Positions 35,782 through 46,307 of a DNA stretch of 64,000 bases are shown piece by piece. This DNA comes from Porphyridium purpureum (Eukaryota > Rhodophyta > Bangiophyceae > Porphyridiales > Porphyridiaceae), in the NCBI GenBank assembly GCA_008690995.1, contig VRMN01000008.1:744001-808000 (forward strand). The letters are read 5' to 3'. Both the position numbers and the translations under genes were made by a program. A model generated the notes under the pieces. The model saw only the letters and a program-made list of their open reading frames with translations, was not told the DNA's origin and did no database searches. The number at the start of each line of letters is the position of its first letter. Positions within the stretch are counted from its first letter, which is position 1.

Positions 35782-37464
35782 TTATCGACCGTAGGATCGA
35801 TTTCGTATACCACTGTGTGCCTTGGCCATGGCCGCATCGTTTTTCATCATGAAATTATAAAATTCCTCCCAGCTGATCTCGCCATCACCATTTGTATCGG
35901 CCTCCTTGACCACTCTTTTAGCCTCTTCGAGGTCCATGTGCGCAACATCCCTAAGCGCATGCAGCACTTCGTCAGCAGTGATGGACCCTGAGCCATCCTT
36001 GTCAAACTCTGCAAATGCCTTCCGGATGTTCTCCTCGGTGTTGAGCTTGCTGATATCTGTCATGGCAGAGATGAATTCACTGAGGTCGATCTCACCGTCA
36101 CCGTCCACATCGTACGATGTGATAATCAAGTCGAGCTCTTCGTCAGACACGTTGGTGCCTGCTTTTCTCATGGCCTCCTTCATTTCTGCCGGCGAGACGG
36201 AACCACTTGAATCGGTATCAATTTGAGCAAAGATCTTTTTGAGGTGCGCAACATCTGCTTCACTAAGGTTGGACGCCATGACCTGCAAAGCGCGCCTCTT
36301 GAGCTTATTCATCTCGGCATACTCCTGCAAACCCTTAAAGACATACTCACCGAGCGGCACGTCTGAGGCCACACCCTCGACTGCGATCCAGGGGTGATTC
36401 AGCAGCTCCGCCGCCGACGGCCTCATGTCAATATTCACAGTCAGCATCCGTTTGACAAGGTCTTTGGCTTCCTTGGAAATGCGTGGCCACGGTTCGCTTT
36501 GCATGGTGAACTTACCGCACCGGGCGCGTTCAAACTCCTCCTTTTCATTCTTACCATAGAATGGTGTACGACCACACAGCAGAATATACACGATGACTCC
36601 CAGCGACCAGATATCGCATTTCTCATTGTAGCGGCCCATGATGACCTCAGGTGCCACGTACGTCGGCGAGCCAACCTTTTCTGTCAAAAACTGACCCGGC
36701 TCGAAAAAGTCGCTCACGCCAAAGTCGGTAAGCTTGAGGAGAGCTGCATCAGACGGGTCATGCAGCAAATAGTTCTCCGGTTTCAGATCACGATGGATTA
36801 TGCATTTCGAGTGCAAATAGACTAGCGTGTCGAGCATCGTGCGCACTACATTTCGCGCGTCCTTCTCTGAGTAATGTCCTTTGGCCACGATACGGTCGAA
36901 CAACTCACCACCAGAGCACAACGCCAGCACCAGGTGCACATGTACGTCATCCTCAAAGGCACAAATATATTGCACCACGTTCGGGTGCTCCTTGCAAGCC
37001 TTCATAATATCTGCCTCTTTCTTGACGTACTCGCGGTCGTGTCGCGTCATCTTGGCTTTGACCATCGATTTCATCGCAAACCGTTCTTTGGTGGTCTTAT
37101 CTTCGATCAGGTATACCGTACCATACGCACCCTGACCCAGCACGCGACCGACCGAGAAGCGCTCCTTCATGCCGGGCAGTGAGTCATCTAGCACGCGGTT
37201 TCGGACAACCACTTGCAGCCGCTGGCTCGCGCGCTTGACCACGGACGACGTAACATCAGACACGCGCTTGCCCGTTTTCGATGCCATCTGCTTCTCCGCT
37301 TCCCCACCATTTGCAGCGGCTGCAGACGCAGACTCCGAGGCTGCGGCCGACTTGTCGCGGTGGCCGTTCTCACTCGACCCGTTTGCCTGGTTGCTCATCA
37401 TGGACGGCGACTGGCGCGGCTTCCCGCCATCGGGCCCATTCGCGAACGGAAGACAATTCCCCAT
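35782..37464 (-). CDS. Calcium-dependent protein kinase (CDPK), N-myristoylated
   Basis: The ATG giving MGNCLPFANG was chosen because it creates a myristoylation/palmitoylation signal (Gly2, Cys4); the frame extends upstream only from GTG. In the 560-residue product the kinase domain (about 105-365) has GQGAYGTV, FAMKSM, HRDLKPEN, DFGVSDF and APEVIMG. It is followed by the autoinhibitory junction (about 375-400, FKGLQEYAEMNKLKRRALQV). Four canonical EF-hands come last: DTDSSGSVSPAE, DVDGDGEIDLSE, DKDGSGSITADE and DTNGDGEISWEE. This is the full plant/apicomplexan-type CDPK layout, a direct Ca2+ sensor and effector on membranes. An ACTGTAC site lies 14 bp before the ATG and another about 420 bp upstream. 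Confidence 0.96.
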   Translation of the reverse strand: MGNCLPFANGPDGGKPRQSPSMMSNQANGSSENGHRDKSAAASESASAAAANGGEAEKQMASKTGKRVSDVTSSVVKRASQRLQVVVRNRVLDDSLPGMKERFSVGRVLGQGAYGTVYLIEDKTTKERFAMKSMVKAKMTRHDREYVKKEADIMKACKEHPNVVQYICAFEDDVHVHLVLALCSGGELFDRIVAKGHYSEKDARNVVRTMLDTLVYLHSKCIIHRDLKPENYLLHDPSDAALLKLTDFGVSDFFEPGQFLTEKVGSPTYVAPEVIMGRYNEKCDIWSLGVIVYILLCGRTPFYGKNEKEEFERARCGKFTMQSEPWPRISKEAKDLVKRMLTVNIDMRPSAAELLNHPWIAVEGVASDVPLGEYVFKGLQEYAEMNKLKRRALQVMASNLSEADVAHLKKIFAQIDTDSSGSVSPAEMKEAMRKAGTNVSDEELDLIITSYDVDGDGEIDLSEFISAMTDISKLNTEENIRKAFAEFDKDGSGSITADEVLHALRDVAHMDLEEAKRVVKEADTNGDGEISWEEFYNFMMKNDAAMAKAHSGIRNRSYGR

Positions 37465-38774
37465 GCCGGATGCGCGCACTGTACGCACTCACGCGCTCTT
37501 CCCCCCAACCCTTTTCTCCGGTCGTACGTGCCAACCCGAGCGCGACGCCGCAGCACGATCACTTCGCGGCACGCGCAACACTAACCCCTCAACGACGCGT
37601 GCGGCGAGTCGAGCGCGCACCGAATATTTCTGTGTCTCAATACTTATACCCGTCGGCACGCACACCGGCGCGCGCGCGTTTTGCCCAGCGACGCCAGAAA
37701 AGACAATACGCGTGGCCGGGACACCACCACACACCAACACGCACGCCTGCAGTTTCCCCGTTTCCCCCACGTCGTTATTTCCCCTCTTTTATTTCCGCTG
37801 AGCGTGTGCCCAACTCGGGCAGTGCCGAATTGGTCCGCTCAGCACAAACACAAATCAAAACCGCCAAACCGCCAAACCGCTGTACAACTGTACCCCCGTT
37901 TATTCCCGCTCAATTTCTCCCACCTTCATTTTTTGGACTGAAGAATGAGTTCTGACGGCGTGGACACAAAAAGCAGAAGGCAAGAACGTGGCTGCATTCC
38001 GGCGCATATCTAATTCACTTCCCGTTTTCGTGAGAGTCGGCGCATCGCCGTCTTGTTTTGTCGATCCGCGTTTGGATTTTGTCGCTACTAACGTCTGCAT
38101 GCACGGTTGCGCAATCGACGACCGCGCGGCCGGTCTAGCATACCGGTGACGACGAGAGAAACAGAGAAAAGAGAGAGAGATAGACGCAGCGTAGTACAAG
38201 AGAACATTTAGTTCCCTGGCTAGAGGGAACGAATGAGAGAGCCCCTTCAAGGATGGCTCCTCGTCCACGTCAAAGATAGCAGCAGTTGCCTTCGAAGAAT
38301 GCGCGCACACAAGACGAAAATCCTCCGAAAAGATCTAGCCGGCTGTACTTCAATCACTGTACGATATTGACCATGTTGTTTTTTAATGTTTTGTGCCGTT
38401 TTTAAGACTAAAATAAAATCTTAATTAAGTTCTTCGGCCAGTTCGTCTTTCGCGCCATGCGACCGAAACAGGCAAACACGCGCGAGGCGAACAGCCGTGT
38501 GGCCGCTCAAGAATACAGAGCTCTGCGCCGCGAAAATGCGCGCGCGCGCGCTTACTCGCACGCAGCGCGCGTCGTGTCGGTGTGAATAGAGGCCGTCACG
38601 GTGCGCTGCGCTGCTGCGGAGGAGATCGTCGCGGTGCGTCGAGTGAAACAACCGTCGGCTGGGTTTGGCGTGACGAGTACGTGGTTAAAGGCGGCTGACA
38701 AAACGATTCAGCCGACGTGCTCGCGCTGGTGCTTGGTGACATTGCGTGGAGTAGCGCGGCAGAAAGAGCATAAC
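37465..38774. other. 1.3-kb divergent region between CDPK and kelch genes
   Basis: No gene is visible. GTACAGT motifs on the minus strand (ACTGTAC) occur at 37,478-37,484, 37,887-37,893 and 38,356-38,362, the first two positioned for the CDPK gene. A (CG)n-type GCGCGC run lies near 38,540. The kelch frame continues upstream to 38,601 but only from a GTG. Confidence 0.45.
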
Positions 38775-40637
38775 ATGCCGGCAAGCGTCTCCTTCTTCGG
38801 CGTATCCGTCGAGTTGCCCGCGGAAAATGTCAACGTTCAACTACACCCGGACGGCTCGGTGGCATTTGTGTGTCACAACTTTTCCGGTGTGCTAGTGATG
38901 AGTGGCGGCGGTGGCGGCAGCAGCACGGCCAAGCATGCCGGCGGCGCCGTCCAGAATCAGGATCAGAACAGCAAGCAAGATGCACACGCGCCCGTGGTCA
39001 CCAAGAAGCGAAAGGCAATTTTCAAGTCGTCCAACGCCAACAAGGTGACGGCAACGTCGTCCGAGGACAGCGGAACGCGTGCGATCGCAGCTCCGATGAG
39101 CATCACGCCAAGCTTGGACGCGCAGACTTCTGGGCCTGACCAAGCACCCAGACCTGACACTGGCGCAGCGGAGACGCCTGCGACAGCCGCCGCCAACAGC
39201 AAACCAACAAAGCAGAGCAAGGCTAGCGCCAAGAACCCCATGCGAGGCTGGTCGTTCCAAGGCAAGCAGGAGGGCAAGCGCAGCATGCTACCACACAGCA
39301 GCAAGGCGATGATTCTCGATGGAGAGGACGACATTGGCTCCGAGTACGCCCTGAATGACAACGATACGCGTGCGCTGACGGTAGCAGCACATGGCAACGC
39401 GAACCATTCGAAACGCATAAATGCACCTGCAGCCGCGGCCGCAGCGATACCGGTAGCAAAGTGGAAGCGGGTGTTGCCTTCGACGGATCTCGTGCAAGGA
39501 ACAGCAGCTGCGCACTCGCCGTGCGCTCGCTTTGGCGCAGCTGCCGCAGCCATCGGAGATAGCGTGTGGCTGGTCGGCGGCGAGGGTGACGTCGGCATCC
39601 TGGATGACTTGCACATGCATGATCGTACGAGCGGCACGTGGCTCAAGAAGCAACCCATCGGCGGTGGCGGTCGGACGTGGCACTCGCTTGTGGGCAACGC
39701 GACGCGATTGATTGCATTTGGCGGCGAGCACCTGGCGGCTGGCGGGAGCGCTCGCAAGCAAACCGCCCAAGTCGATGTGTATGAGCAGATGTTTGACACA
39801 TGGTTTACAGCGACGACAACAGGAGACGCTCCCAGCGCGCGTAGCGGCCATGTCGCGTGTCTTCTTGAACGTGGCGATACCATGCTCGTGTTTGGTGGCA
39901 CTCAGGGCGCTACCTGGTTTAACGACACATACCGGCTCAACCTGACGACCTGGGAGTGGACGCGCTGCGCGCCGATCGCACACGGTGATACAAGGCAGGC
40001 AGCTCCGATTGCACCGCCCGCAAGCTCGTACAGCTCGCTCACGAGTTTCGGAGATGATAAGATCGTGCTGTTTGGCGGCAATGACGGTGACTGCTGCTTC
40101 AACGACGTGCACGTGTACAACGCGGTGCAGGACCGCTGGACCAAGCCAAAGTGCTCGGGTGCTCTGCCGGCGCGGCGCACGGGTCACGTAGCTGTGCGCG
40201 TTGGCGGCGACCGCGAGCAATTGTACGTGTTCGGGGGATGGGACATGCCCAAAATCTTTGCAAACGACGCGTACGTGCTCGATACGCGCACTTGGCACTG
40301 GACGCGCGTACCCACTCGGGACGTCGTCATGCGCGGAGCGCCCGACTCTCGCGTGGGCGCCAGCTACATCTCTGGGTCGGTCTCGACCTTGGAGCCGAAC
40401 TCCGAATCTGCCGACCGGGAAGGCGCCGCGTTTGTGTTTGGCGGGCTCGCGGGTAACGCCAAGTACACCACGTACGCCAGCACCGCGTACAGCGTCCAGT
40501 TCTTAAATCCTGAACAGGCGACCGAAGCAGTGGCGGAACCCTGCTCGGCAGTCAACGCGCAACTCGTCGCGCAGCCCGCGGGCAGCGACTTTGACGCGCA
40601 CCGCACAACCGGTTCCATTGAGATTGACGCCTTGTAG
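38775..40637 (+). CDS. Kelch-repeat protein
   Basis: The ATG giving MPASVSFFGV was chosen. The 620-residue protein begins with a short beta-rich segment (VSFFGVSVELPAENVNVQLH). A low-complexity region with Gly runs and a nuclear-localisation-like KKRKAIFK follows (to about residue 235). Then comes a kelch beta-propeller of about six repeats, visible as RFGAAAAAIGDSVWLVGGEG, SGHVACLLERGDTMLVFGGT, LTSFGDDKIVLFGGNDGDCC and TGHVAVRVGGDREQLYVFGG. Kelch propellers are protein-interaction platforms. No BTB, F-box or Rab9-effector signature is seen. The N-terminal module might be nucleoplasmin-like or an oligomerisation strand, which I cannot confirm. Function otherwise unassigned. Confidence 0.85.
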   Translation: MPASVSFFGVSVELPAENVNVQLHPDGSVAFVCHNFSGVLVMSGGGGGSSTAKHAGGAVQNQDQNSKQDAHAPVVTKKRKAIFKSSNANKVTATSSEDSGTRAIAAPMSITPSLDAQTSGPDQAPRPDTGAAETPATAAANSKPTKQSKASAKNPMRGWSFQGKQEGKRSMLPHSSKAMILDGEDDIGSEYALNDNDTRALTVAAHGNANHSKRINAPAAAAAAIPVAKWKRVLPSTDLVQGTAAAHSPCARFGAAAAAIGDSVWLVGGEGDVGILDDLHMHDRTSGTWLKKQPIGGGGRTWHSLVGNATRLIAFGGEHLAAGGSARKQTAQVDVYEQMFDTWFTATTTGDAPSARSGHVACLLERGDTMLVFGGTQGATWFNDTYRLNLTTWEWTRCAPIAHGDTRQAAPIAPPASSYSSLTSFGDDKIVLFGGNDGDCCFNDVHVYNAVQDRWTKPKCSGALPARRTGHVAVRVGGDREQLYVFGGWDMPKIFANDAYVLDTRTWHWTRVPTRDVVMRGAPDSRVGASYISGSVSTLEPNSESADREGAAFVFGGLAGNAKYTTYASTAYSVQFLNPEQATEAVAEPCSAVNAQLVAQPAGSDFDAHRTTGSIEIDAL

Positions 40638-41196
40638 CTGCGCCTCGCTGCGCTGCGTCCGTGTGTCCGTGTTCGGATACGTTTCTCATTTCTAAATCTG
40701 CGCATTTGGGCTGTATCCCGTGCCACCGCAACGCGTGATGAAGAATTGCCCACCATCGCCGCAACCACCACGTCACGCGGCATTCCCGCCGCCGCGCAAG
40801 CTCGCGCCAGCGCGCGCGTCCTCACATGACGCTGCGTGCCAGTCCTTTCCCGCTGCGCCTCACACCCGGCCAAGCCCGTGAAAGCATCCGTAGCTACGCG
40901 TGCGCGCACGTCACGGCGCGTGTCTCATCACACGGGCGCGTTTTGATATGCGCCCGCACGTCTCTTCACGCTCGTGCCAGTGACTGGACGAGTGAGCGGT
41001 CGACGTTGAAGCGCACGCGGACGAGGGGAGGTTTGGCGGCGGCATATTGCATTTAAGTGCGGTTCTGCGTGCTGCAGCTGTTGCCGCGGAGCGCCTGTCT
41101 GTGCTTTGCGCGCGCGTCGCGGCGTGAAGAAGCGGGCTCACCGCTGGTTTCTCGGGTAGGGATTGGAGCGCAGCATTTGGCGCTGGGGCACGCGCG
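40638..41196. other. Intergenic, kelch to nucleotide-sugar transporter
   Basis: About 560 bp between a stop and the next ATG in tandem. Nothing is seen beyond GC-rich sequence. Confidence 0.35.
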
Positions 41197-42309
41197 ATGG
41201 GACGCGAAAGTAACGCATCCGGCCTGGCGGGGTTGCTGCCGCTGATCGTGGGGTATGCCATTTGCAGCAGCTTGTTGCTTGTCGCGAACAAGTGGGCGCT
41301 CAACGTGTTTCCCAAGACAAATCTGCTCATGTTTTGCCAGTTCATTACGTCGTACGGCGTGGTGGCCGTGATGGCCCTGACCAAGCTCGTCGAGTGTGAT
41401 GCGCTCGAGGTCGAGAAAGTGAAGCAGTTTGTGCCCGTTGTCTTCATCTTTTACGCCGTCCTGTGGAGCAACATGCGCGCGCTCGCCGCACTCGGTGTCG
41501 ATCTTGTCATCCTTTTCCGCTCGCTCACGCCGTTCGCCATCTCGATTGGTGATTACATCTACCTCGGTCGCGCAATGCCGTCACTGCAGTCGTGGTTTGC
41601 GCTAGTGACCATGACGCTGTGCACCGCCTTTATCTTCGTCCGCGAGCCGCAGATCTCGCTCGCAGGCGTTCTGTGGGGGCTTCTTTACTACGCTATTCTG
41701 TCCGTCGATATGGTGTATCTGAAGAAGATCACCGTCGATGTCAAGCTCACCACCTACGGCCGCGTCGTGTATACCAACTTGATCGCCGCACCACCAGCGC
41801 TGCTGCTTGCATTCGCCGCGGGTGAGTTCAAGGGCATCTGGGCGTTCGGTAGCGAAGCTCCCGCAGAGGTGTTCTACGCAGTGGGATCCACGTGTGTTCT
41901 TGGTTACGGTATGAGCTACCTGTCTTGGGCGCTGCGCGCCAAGGTGTCTGCGCTCACCTTTGTTGTGATTGGCATCCTGTGCAAAATCGGCTCCATCATC
42001 ATCAACGCGCTGTTTATGAACCAGCACCTCGGCATGCAGAGCATGGTGCTAGTGTGCCTCGGCATCACTGCGTCGACGCTGTACGAGCAGCCCAAGGCGC
42101 GCGCCGGTCAAGTGGACGTCAACAAGGCCGATGAGGACCCAGAGGCGCGCGGAAAGTCGCAAAATGACGGCGATGGCCATGATATGGCACCGCACGATAA
42201 ACCGAAAGAGCCGCCACTGTCAAAGTCAAAGATCGCACTCATGGTGTCGCTGACCATCGCCATCTTTGCAGTGCACTATGGCGACAAAATTCTCGCTCTC
42301 GCGAGCTAA
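41197..42309 (+). CDS. Nucleotide-sugar transporter, GDP-mannose transporter-like (DMT superfamily)
   Basis: The 370-residue protein, starting MGRESNASGL, has about ten membrane helices in the NST/TPT layout. The first helix ends VANKWALNVFPKTNLLMFCQ (the NK...F motif of Vrg4/GONST). Later segments include RSLTPFAISIGDYIYLGRAM, GLLYYAILSVDMVYLKKITV and ALTFVVIGILCKIGSIIINA. It ends with a charged cytosolic loop and an unusual additional hydrophobic segment (SKIALMVSLTIAIFAVHYGD). These proteins import nucleotide sugars into the Golgi in exchange for the monophosphate. GDP-mannose is the best guess because of overall resemblance to Vrg4. A plastid sugar-phosphate exchanger is less likely, as no transit peptide is present. 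Confidence 0.82.
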   Translation: MGRESNASGLAGLLPLIVGYAICSSLLLVANKWALNVFPKTNLLMFCQFITSYGVVAVMALTKLVECDALEVEKVKQFVPVVFIFYAVLWSNMRALAALGVDLVILFRSLTPFAISIGDYIYLGRAMPSLQSWFALVTMTLCTAFIFVREPQISLAGVLWGLLYYAILSVDMVYLKKITVDVKLTTYGRVVYTNLIAAPPALLLAFAAGEFKGIWAFGSEAPAEVFYAVGSTCVLGYGMSYLSWALRAKVSALTFVVIGILCKIGSIIINALFMNQHLGMQSMVLVCLGITASTLYEQPKARAGQVDVNKADEDPEARGKSQNDGDGHDMAPHDKPKEPPLSKSKIALMVSLTIAIFAVHYGDKILALAS

Positions 42310-42744
42310 AGAGAAATGGGCATTATGGAGATTGCGTTTTCCTGTGGCCGGCCTGGTTTCCGATTCATCCTTCTTTGGATTTCTCCGTAACTTTATGGTT
42401 AACCTTGTGCTGTAAGACGAAGCAAAGTGTGTTGGTGCAAGAGGAAGCATGTTCACACGCACGCACGAACAAGAATGAAACTAAATCTGCCCGCACGAGC
42501 AGCGTTGAAAATATTCAAGTATTGCGTGACTCTACAACGCGCCCACAGAAGTCCGGGGCCCGCATCCTCGAAGGACGGTCACCAAACGGTTTTGCGGCCT
42601 CATCACTTCTCGCGCATTAGATATTTTGCTGACCCGTCCCCGACCATGATGTCTAGTTCCTCTGCATCCTCCAGTCACATGCGAAACGTTTTCCCGCGAT
42701 GATCCAACTTTGTATCGCTCATAAACAAAGCGTCCTGTCTCGCC
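42310..42744. other. Intergenic, transporter to methyltransferase
   Basis: Four hundred bases in tandem orientation with no gene and none of the recurring upstream motifs. Confidence 0.35.
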
Positions 42745-43611
42745 ATGTCGTTGGACCTTCCCGAGGGATGGCGGCTTGAGCACGTGAAGTGCGCGCCGCG
42801 GCTAAACTGTCAAAGCCATGAGGCCAAGACGGAGTGTCAGTATGTGCGTGCGCGCGTGTCCAAACGGCAGTCTCGGTTCCACGAAGTGGCGCGCATTGCA
42901 CGGGACGAGGCGGACGCCGAGCATGTGCGCATCAAGTACGTGTGCGATGGCACGACATTCTGCGCCAAAATAAGCCTGCTGGTGCCGCTCGTGCAGCGGC
43001 ACGCAGTGCTTTTAAGTCCGACGCTAGACGTGTACAGGACATTGTCCAGAGCGCAGCTGTATGCGCCATGCTTCTCGTTCCTCGAGTTGGGCTGTGCAGG
43101 CGGTGTCACGTGCGTGCGCCTCGCACAATACGAGCGCCTTCGGCTCGTTGCGGGGCTAGATAAGAGCGCGGAGCCCATTGAGCAAGCGCACACGCGTAAT
43201 GCGAAGATGCAAACACCAGACGGTTTGTCGCTGTTGTCGCCGCTCGTGTTCGCGCAGTGCGACGTCTTGGAACTGTCGGACTCGGAATTTTTGGCAGCGG
43301 CGCAGGCGCTGTGGTTCGATGCCAAGGTTCGAGCGACGCACGCGAGTTTACCGCCTACCGCTGAACCTGAGTGCGCCTCGCTCCATGGATCAGACGCCGG
43401 TGATTCTGGCACCTGCGGACTCTGTCGTCCAGACTGCGTTTTTACGCATGTGTGGATTGATCTGAACGGATCGCGAGACGTGGCAGTGCTGCAGTGCGTG
43501 GTGCAAAAGGTGCTACGAACGCTTCATCCGCTGCTCGTGTGTGTCAAAACGTCCAAGTGGTGCGAGCTCATCGATGCCGCGGATTCACCCCAGTGGCTCG
43601 TCACCCTATGA
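42745..43611 (+). CDS. Class I SAM-dependent methyltransferase, substrate unknown
   Basis: The 288-residue protein starts MSLDLPEGWR. A beta-rich N-terminal part (about 1-110) precedes a Rossmann methyltransferase core. Motif I is FLELGCAGGVTCVRLAQY. An acidic end to strand 2 is visible (VAGLDKSAEPIEQA). A later strand gives FAQCDVLEL, and HVWIDLNGSRDVAVLQCVVQ plays the role of motif IV. The closing strand is LHPLLVCVKTSKWCEL. A Cys-rich patch (CGLCRPDC) lies between. The arrangement resembles small algal and protist methyltransferases of unknown target. RNA, protein or small-molecule substrates are all possible. Confidence 0.75.
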   Translation: MSLDLPEGWRLEHVKCAPRLNCQSHEAKTECQYVRARVSKRQSRFHEVARIARDEADAEHVRIKYVCDGTTFCAKISLLVPLVQRHAVLLSPTLDVYRTLSRAQLYAPCFSFLELGCAGGVTCVRLAQYERLRLVAGLDKSAEPIEQAHTRNAKMQTPDGLSLLSPLVFAQCDVLELSDSEFLAAAQALWFDAKVRATHASLPPTAEPECASLHGSDAGDSGTCGLCRPDCVFTHVWIDLNGSRDVAVLQCVVQKVLRTLHPLLVCVKTSKWCELIDAADSPQWLVTL

Positions 43612-44095
43612 CGACGCGCGCCGCGGCGCATATTCTTGCGCAAAATGATAGCCTCAGATGGAAGGCGTGCGAAGCATTTCGAAGAAGAGACTGGACACAA
43701 TGTCCGCGCTGATTGCAGCATTGGGAATGCAGAGCGCGCGCGGCATACAGTGCAACCGCTCACGTGCGTGTCAGCACAGCTCATCTCTCGCCCGAGAACG
43801 TTGCTCTGGCTCGCACACGCTCAAGCCTCCGCGGCACCCTTAGTACTAAGTACAGTCCACTAATTTCCACTGTACCGCAGAACCCCGGACGAATTTTGAA
43901 AATTTGAATAACTGCGCGTGCGCAGAGTCGATCTCGGGGGCGCTTGCGCAAGTGGTGTGAGCGAGAGGCCGTAGTCCCACAATCGGCGCGGCAACAGCTG
44001 TTGAAGAGTCGTTGCGTACGGCGCTCGATAAGACAAGCAAGCAGGGAACGACCAGGGCTGGACACAGGGCTCGACGTTCGTAGCTCTTGCCGAGT
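43612..44095. promoter_or_regulatory. Upstream region of MAD2 with inverted GTACAGT pair
   Basis: GTACAGT at 43,850-43,856 faces ACTGTAC at 43,869-43,875, forming an inverted pair 220-245 bp before the MAD2 ATG. No gene is seen in the rest of the gap. Confidence 0.45.
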
Positions 44096-44812
44096 ATGCA
44101 GATGTCTGCAGGAGTTGGCGCTGCCGCCGCGCAGGCGCCAGATGCGGGCGCAGATGGAAAGAGTTCCGCGGCGGCAAACACGAGCGTGACGTTGCGTGGC
44201 TCCACAGAAATTGTGACCGAGTTCTTTGGGTATGGCGTGAATAGCATTCTTTTTCAGCGCGGAATTTACCCGCCCGAGTCGTTCACGCGTGTGAGCAAGT
44301 ATGGCCTCACTATGTTGGTGTCCAAGGACGACGCGCTGAAAAAGTACTTGAATGCGGTGCTGCAGAATGTGGGCGAATGGCTGCACCGCGGCGACGTCCG
44401 CAAGCTTGTGGTGGTGATTTCGAGCCTAGACTCTAACCGTGTGCTGGAACGCTGGGCGTTTGACGTGGAGATGGACGAGAATGCGCGCTCGATGGCCGCT
44501 GGCGCCAACAACAATGCAAGTTCTGGTGCTGGCGTCAGCGCAGGCAAGTCGGAGAAGCTGATTGCACAGGAAATTCAGGCCGTGATTCGGCAAATTACAT
44601 CGAGCGTGACATTTTTACCGCTCCTCAGTGAGCCGTGCTCTTTTGATCTCCTGGTTTACACGAGCAAGGATCTCGTGGAAGGGGCAGACTGGGAGCAGAG
44701 CGACCCGCGCCTCATCAAGTGTGCGCAGAACGTGCGGCTGCGCGGTTTCTCCACCAACATCCACTCGATCGACACGAACGTCGCTTACGCGGTAGACGAT
44801 GATGCAATGTAA
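44096..44812 (+). CDS. MAD2: Spindle checkpoint protein MAD2 (HORMA domain)
   Basis: The ATG giving MQMSAGVGAA was chosen; the upstream codon is TTG. The 238-residue protein is a full HORMA domain: LRGSTEIVTEFFGYGVNSIL, FQRGIYPPESFTRVSKYGL, KLVVVISSLDSNRVLERWAF, VIRQITSSVTFLPLLSEPCS and the safety-belt end VRLRGFSTNIHSIDTNVAYA. Identity with animal and yeast Mad2 is evident throughout. It switches between open and closed forms to bind Cdc20 and Mad1 and delay anaphase. A 15-residue Ala/Asn/Ser insertion lies in the loop where human MAD2 has a shorter acidic stretch, and the N-terminus has about 35 extra residues. The gene is in tandem with CIAO1. Confidence 0.97.
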   Translation: MQMSAGVGAAAAQAPDAGADGKSSAAANTSVTLRGSTEIVTEFFGYGVNSILFQRGIYPPESFTRVSKYGLTMLVSKDDALKKYLNAVLQNVGEWLHRGDVRKLVVVISSLDSNRVLERWAFDVEMDENARSMAAGANNNASSGAGVSAGKSEKLIAQEIQAVIRQITSSVTFLPLLSEPCSFDLLVYTSKDLVEGADWEQSDPRLIKCAQNVRLRGFSTNIHSIDTNVAYAVDDDAM

Positions 44813-45056
44813 ATGAATGAATGAGAAGAAGAGAAACATCGAACACGTGCGCTAGTCTCCCGTCCACCCGGTGCTTTCCGGATTTACTACGCGCGATACG
44901 TCTGACGAAGACTGTCTCTGCTTGGCTGTGAAAGTATTCTGATCACACACAAAACCTTGAAAGTCCAGAAGACGGTCGCGGGAATCGAGACACAAAATCT
45001 GAACCATTCGATCGTTCATCTGCGACGGCGTGAAGGGACTGGCTGGTTGGCAGGAG

Positions 45057-46307
45057 ATGCGGCGTGTGCAGGAGATTGCTAAAGCGCACGCTGGCATCGC
45101 GTGGTGCTTGGCATGGGCGCCGTCTGGTCGCATGCTTGCGTCGTGCGGGCAGGATTGTGCGTTGCGGATTTGGGCTCCGGCGTCGCAACAAGGACCAAAT
45201 GACGCCACGACATGGTCGTGCGTCGCCTCGCTTGGCGGCGCTGAGACGTCGATCCTGGAGGATGTGCGCAGCCGGGACGAAGAGCAAGATTTCGGCGACG
45301 GAGCGCGTTGTGTTTTCGCCCGCACGCTGCGCAGCGTGCAGTGGCACCCGGACGGCAACAGTCTGGCGCTCGCGTGCTTTGACGGCAGCGTGGTGATTGT
45401 CGAGTTGCGACGGAACGTGGTCGTGAACCAGCAGGGACGCACAGTGCTCCGACTGCACGTGGTGAGCGAGCTGCGCGGACATGATGCCGAGGTGAAGCGT
45501 GTGGCCTATTCACGCAGCGGAACGCTTCTTGCGACGTGCTCGCGGGACAAATCGGTGTGGATATGGGAGTCTGCGCTGGATTTAGATTACGAATGTGTCG
45601 CGGTACTGAGCGGACACACTGCCGATGTCAAATGCCTTGCGTGGCACCCCTTGCGCGACCGCCTGCTCAGTGGTGGCTACGACGGCTCCATGCGCGCATG
45701 GCAAGAGGATGAGGATGACGGCGGGGATTTTGGCATCGTCTCGCTCGTAGCCGGGGTCCATGCGACGGTGTGGGATCTCGCGTATGAGCTGCCCTTCGTC
45801 TGCCTTGAAGACAGCGGACGGGACGGCGATGATCCCGAACATGCGATGACGACGACAAGCCAGACGTTGCGGCTGGCGTCCGTGGGAGACGAGGGTGCCT
45901 TGGTGATCTGGGAATGCACAGAACCAGATCCGCTCAAGTTGGGTGCACGAGAACCGTCTTGGAAGAGCGCATGCATGCGCGCGCACGCACACGCTCGGCC
46001 CATCTTTTCGGTTGACTGGTCCCCAGCCCCCAACGCACGCATCGCCACGGGCGGTGGCGACGACTGCATCCGCATCTGGCGCATCGACGATGGCAACAAT
46101 CTGGAAGTAGAGCACGAAGTGCTCGCTGCACATCGCGGCGAAGTGAACTGTGTTGCTTGGCAGCCCCGCATTCGAGACGCTGCAGGCGACCGGGCGTCCT
46201 GGTCGAACGGAAGCTCGCAGGAAGAGAGACAAACGGAAGAATCGCATCTTCTGGCATCGTGCGGAGACGACGGTAGTATCGTCTTGTGGGAGGTTGCCGC
46301 GACGTGA
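45057..46307 (+). CDS. CIAO1: Cytosolic iron-sulfur assembly protein CIAO1/Cia1 (WD40)
   Basis: The ATG giving MRRVQEIAKA was chosen (upstream GTG). The 416-residue seven-bladed WD40 propeller shows the family hallmarks CLAWAPSGRMLASCGQDCAL, LRGHDAEVKRVAYSRSGTLL (continuing ATCSRDKSVWIWE) and YECVAVLSGHTADVKCLAWH. The ending HRGEVNCVAW...LLASCGDDGSIVLWE is also typical. CIAO1 works with MMS19 and FAM96B to insert Fe-S clusters into cytosolic and nuclear apoproteins such as DNA polymerases and helicases. It is longer than human CIAO1 (339) because of acidic insertions in the blade loops, e.g. EDVRSRDEEQDFGDG. Confident by motif sequence and order. Confidence 0.95.
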   Translation: MRRVQEIAKAHAGIAWCLAWAPSGRMLASCGQDCALRIWAPASQQGPNDATTWSCVASLGGAETSILEDVRSRDEEQDFGDGARCVFARTLRSVQWHPDGNSLALACFDGSVVIVELRRNVVVNQQGRTVLRLHVVSELRGHDAEVKRVAYSRSGTLLATCSRDKSVWIWESALDLDYECVAVLSGHTADVKCLAWHPLRDRLLSGGYDGSMRAWQEDEDDGGDFGIVSLVAGVHATVWDLAYELPFVCLEDSGRDGDDPEHAMTTTSQTLRLASVGDEGALVIWECTEPDPLKLGAREPSWKSACMRAHAHARPIFSVDWSPAPNARIATGGGDDCIRIWRIDDGNNLEVEHEVLAAHRGEVNCVAWQPRIRDAAGDRASWSNGSSQEERQTEESHLLASCGDDGSIVLWEVAAT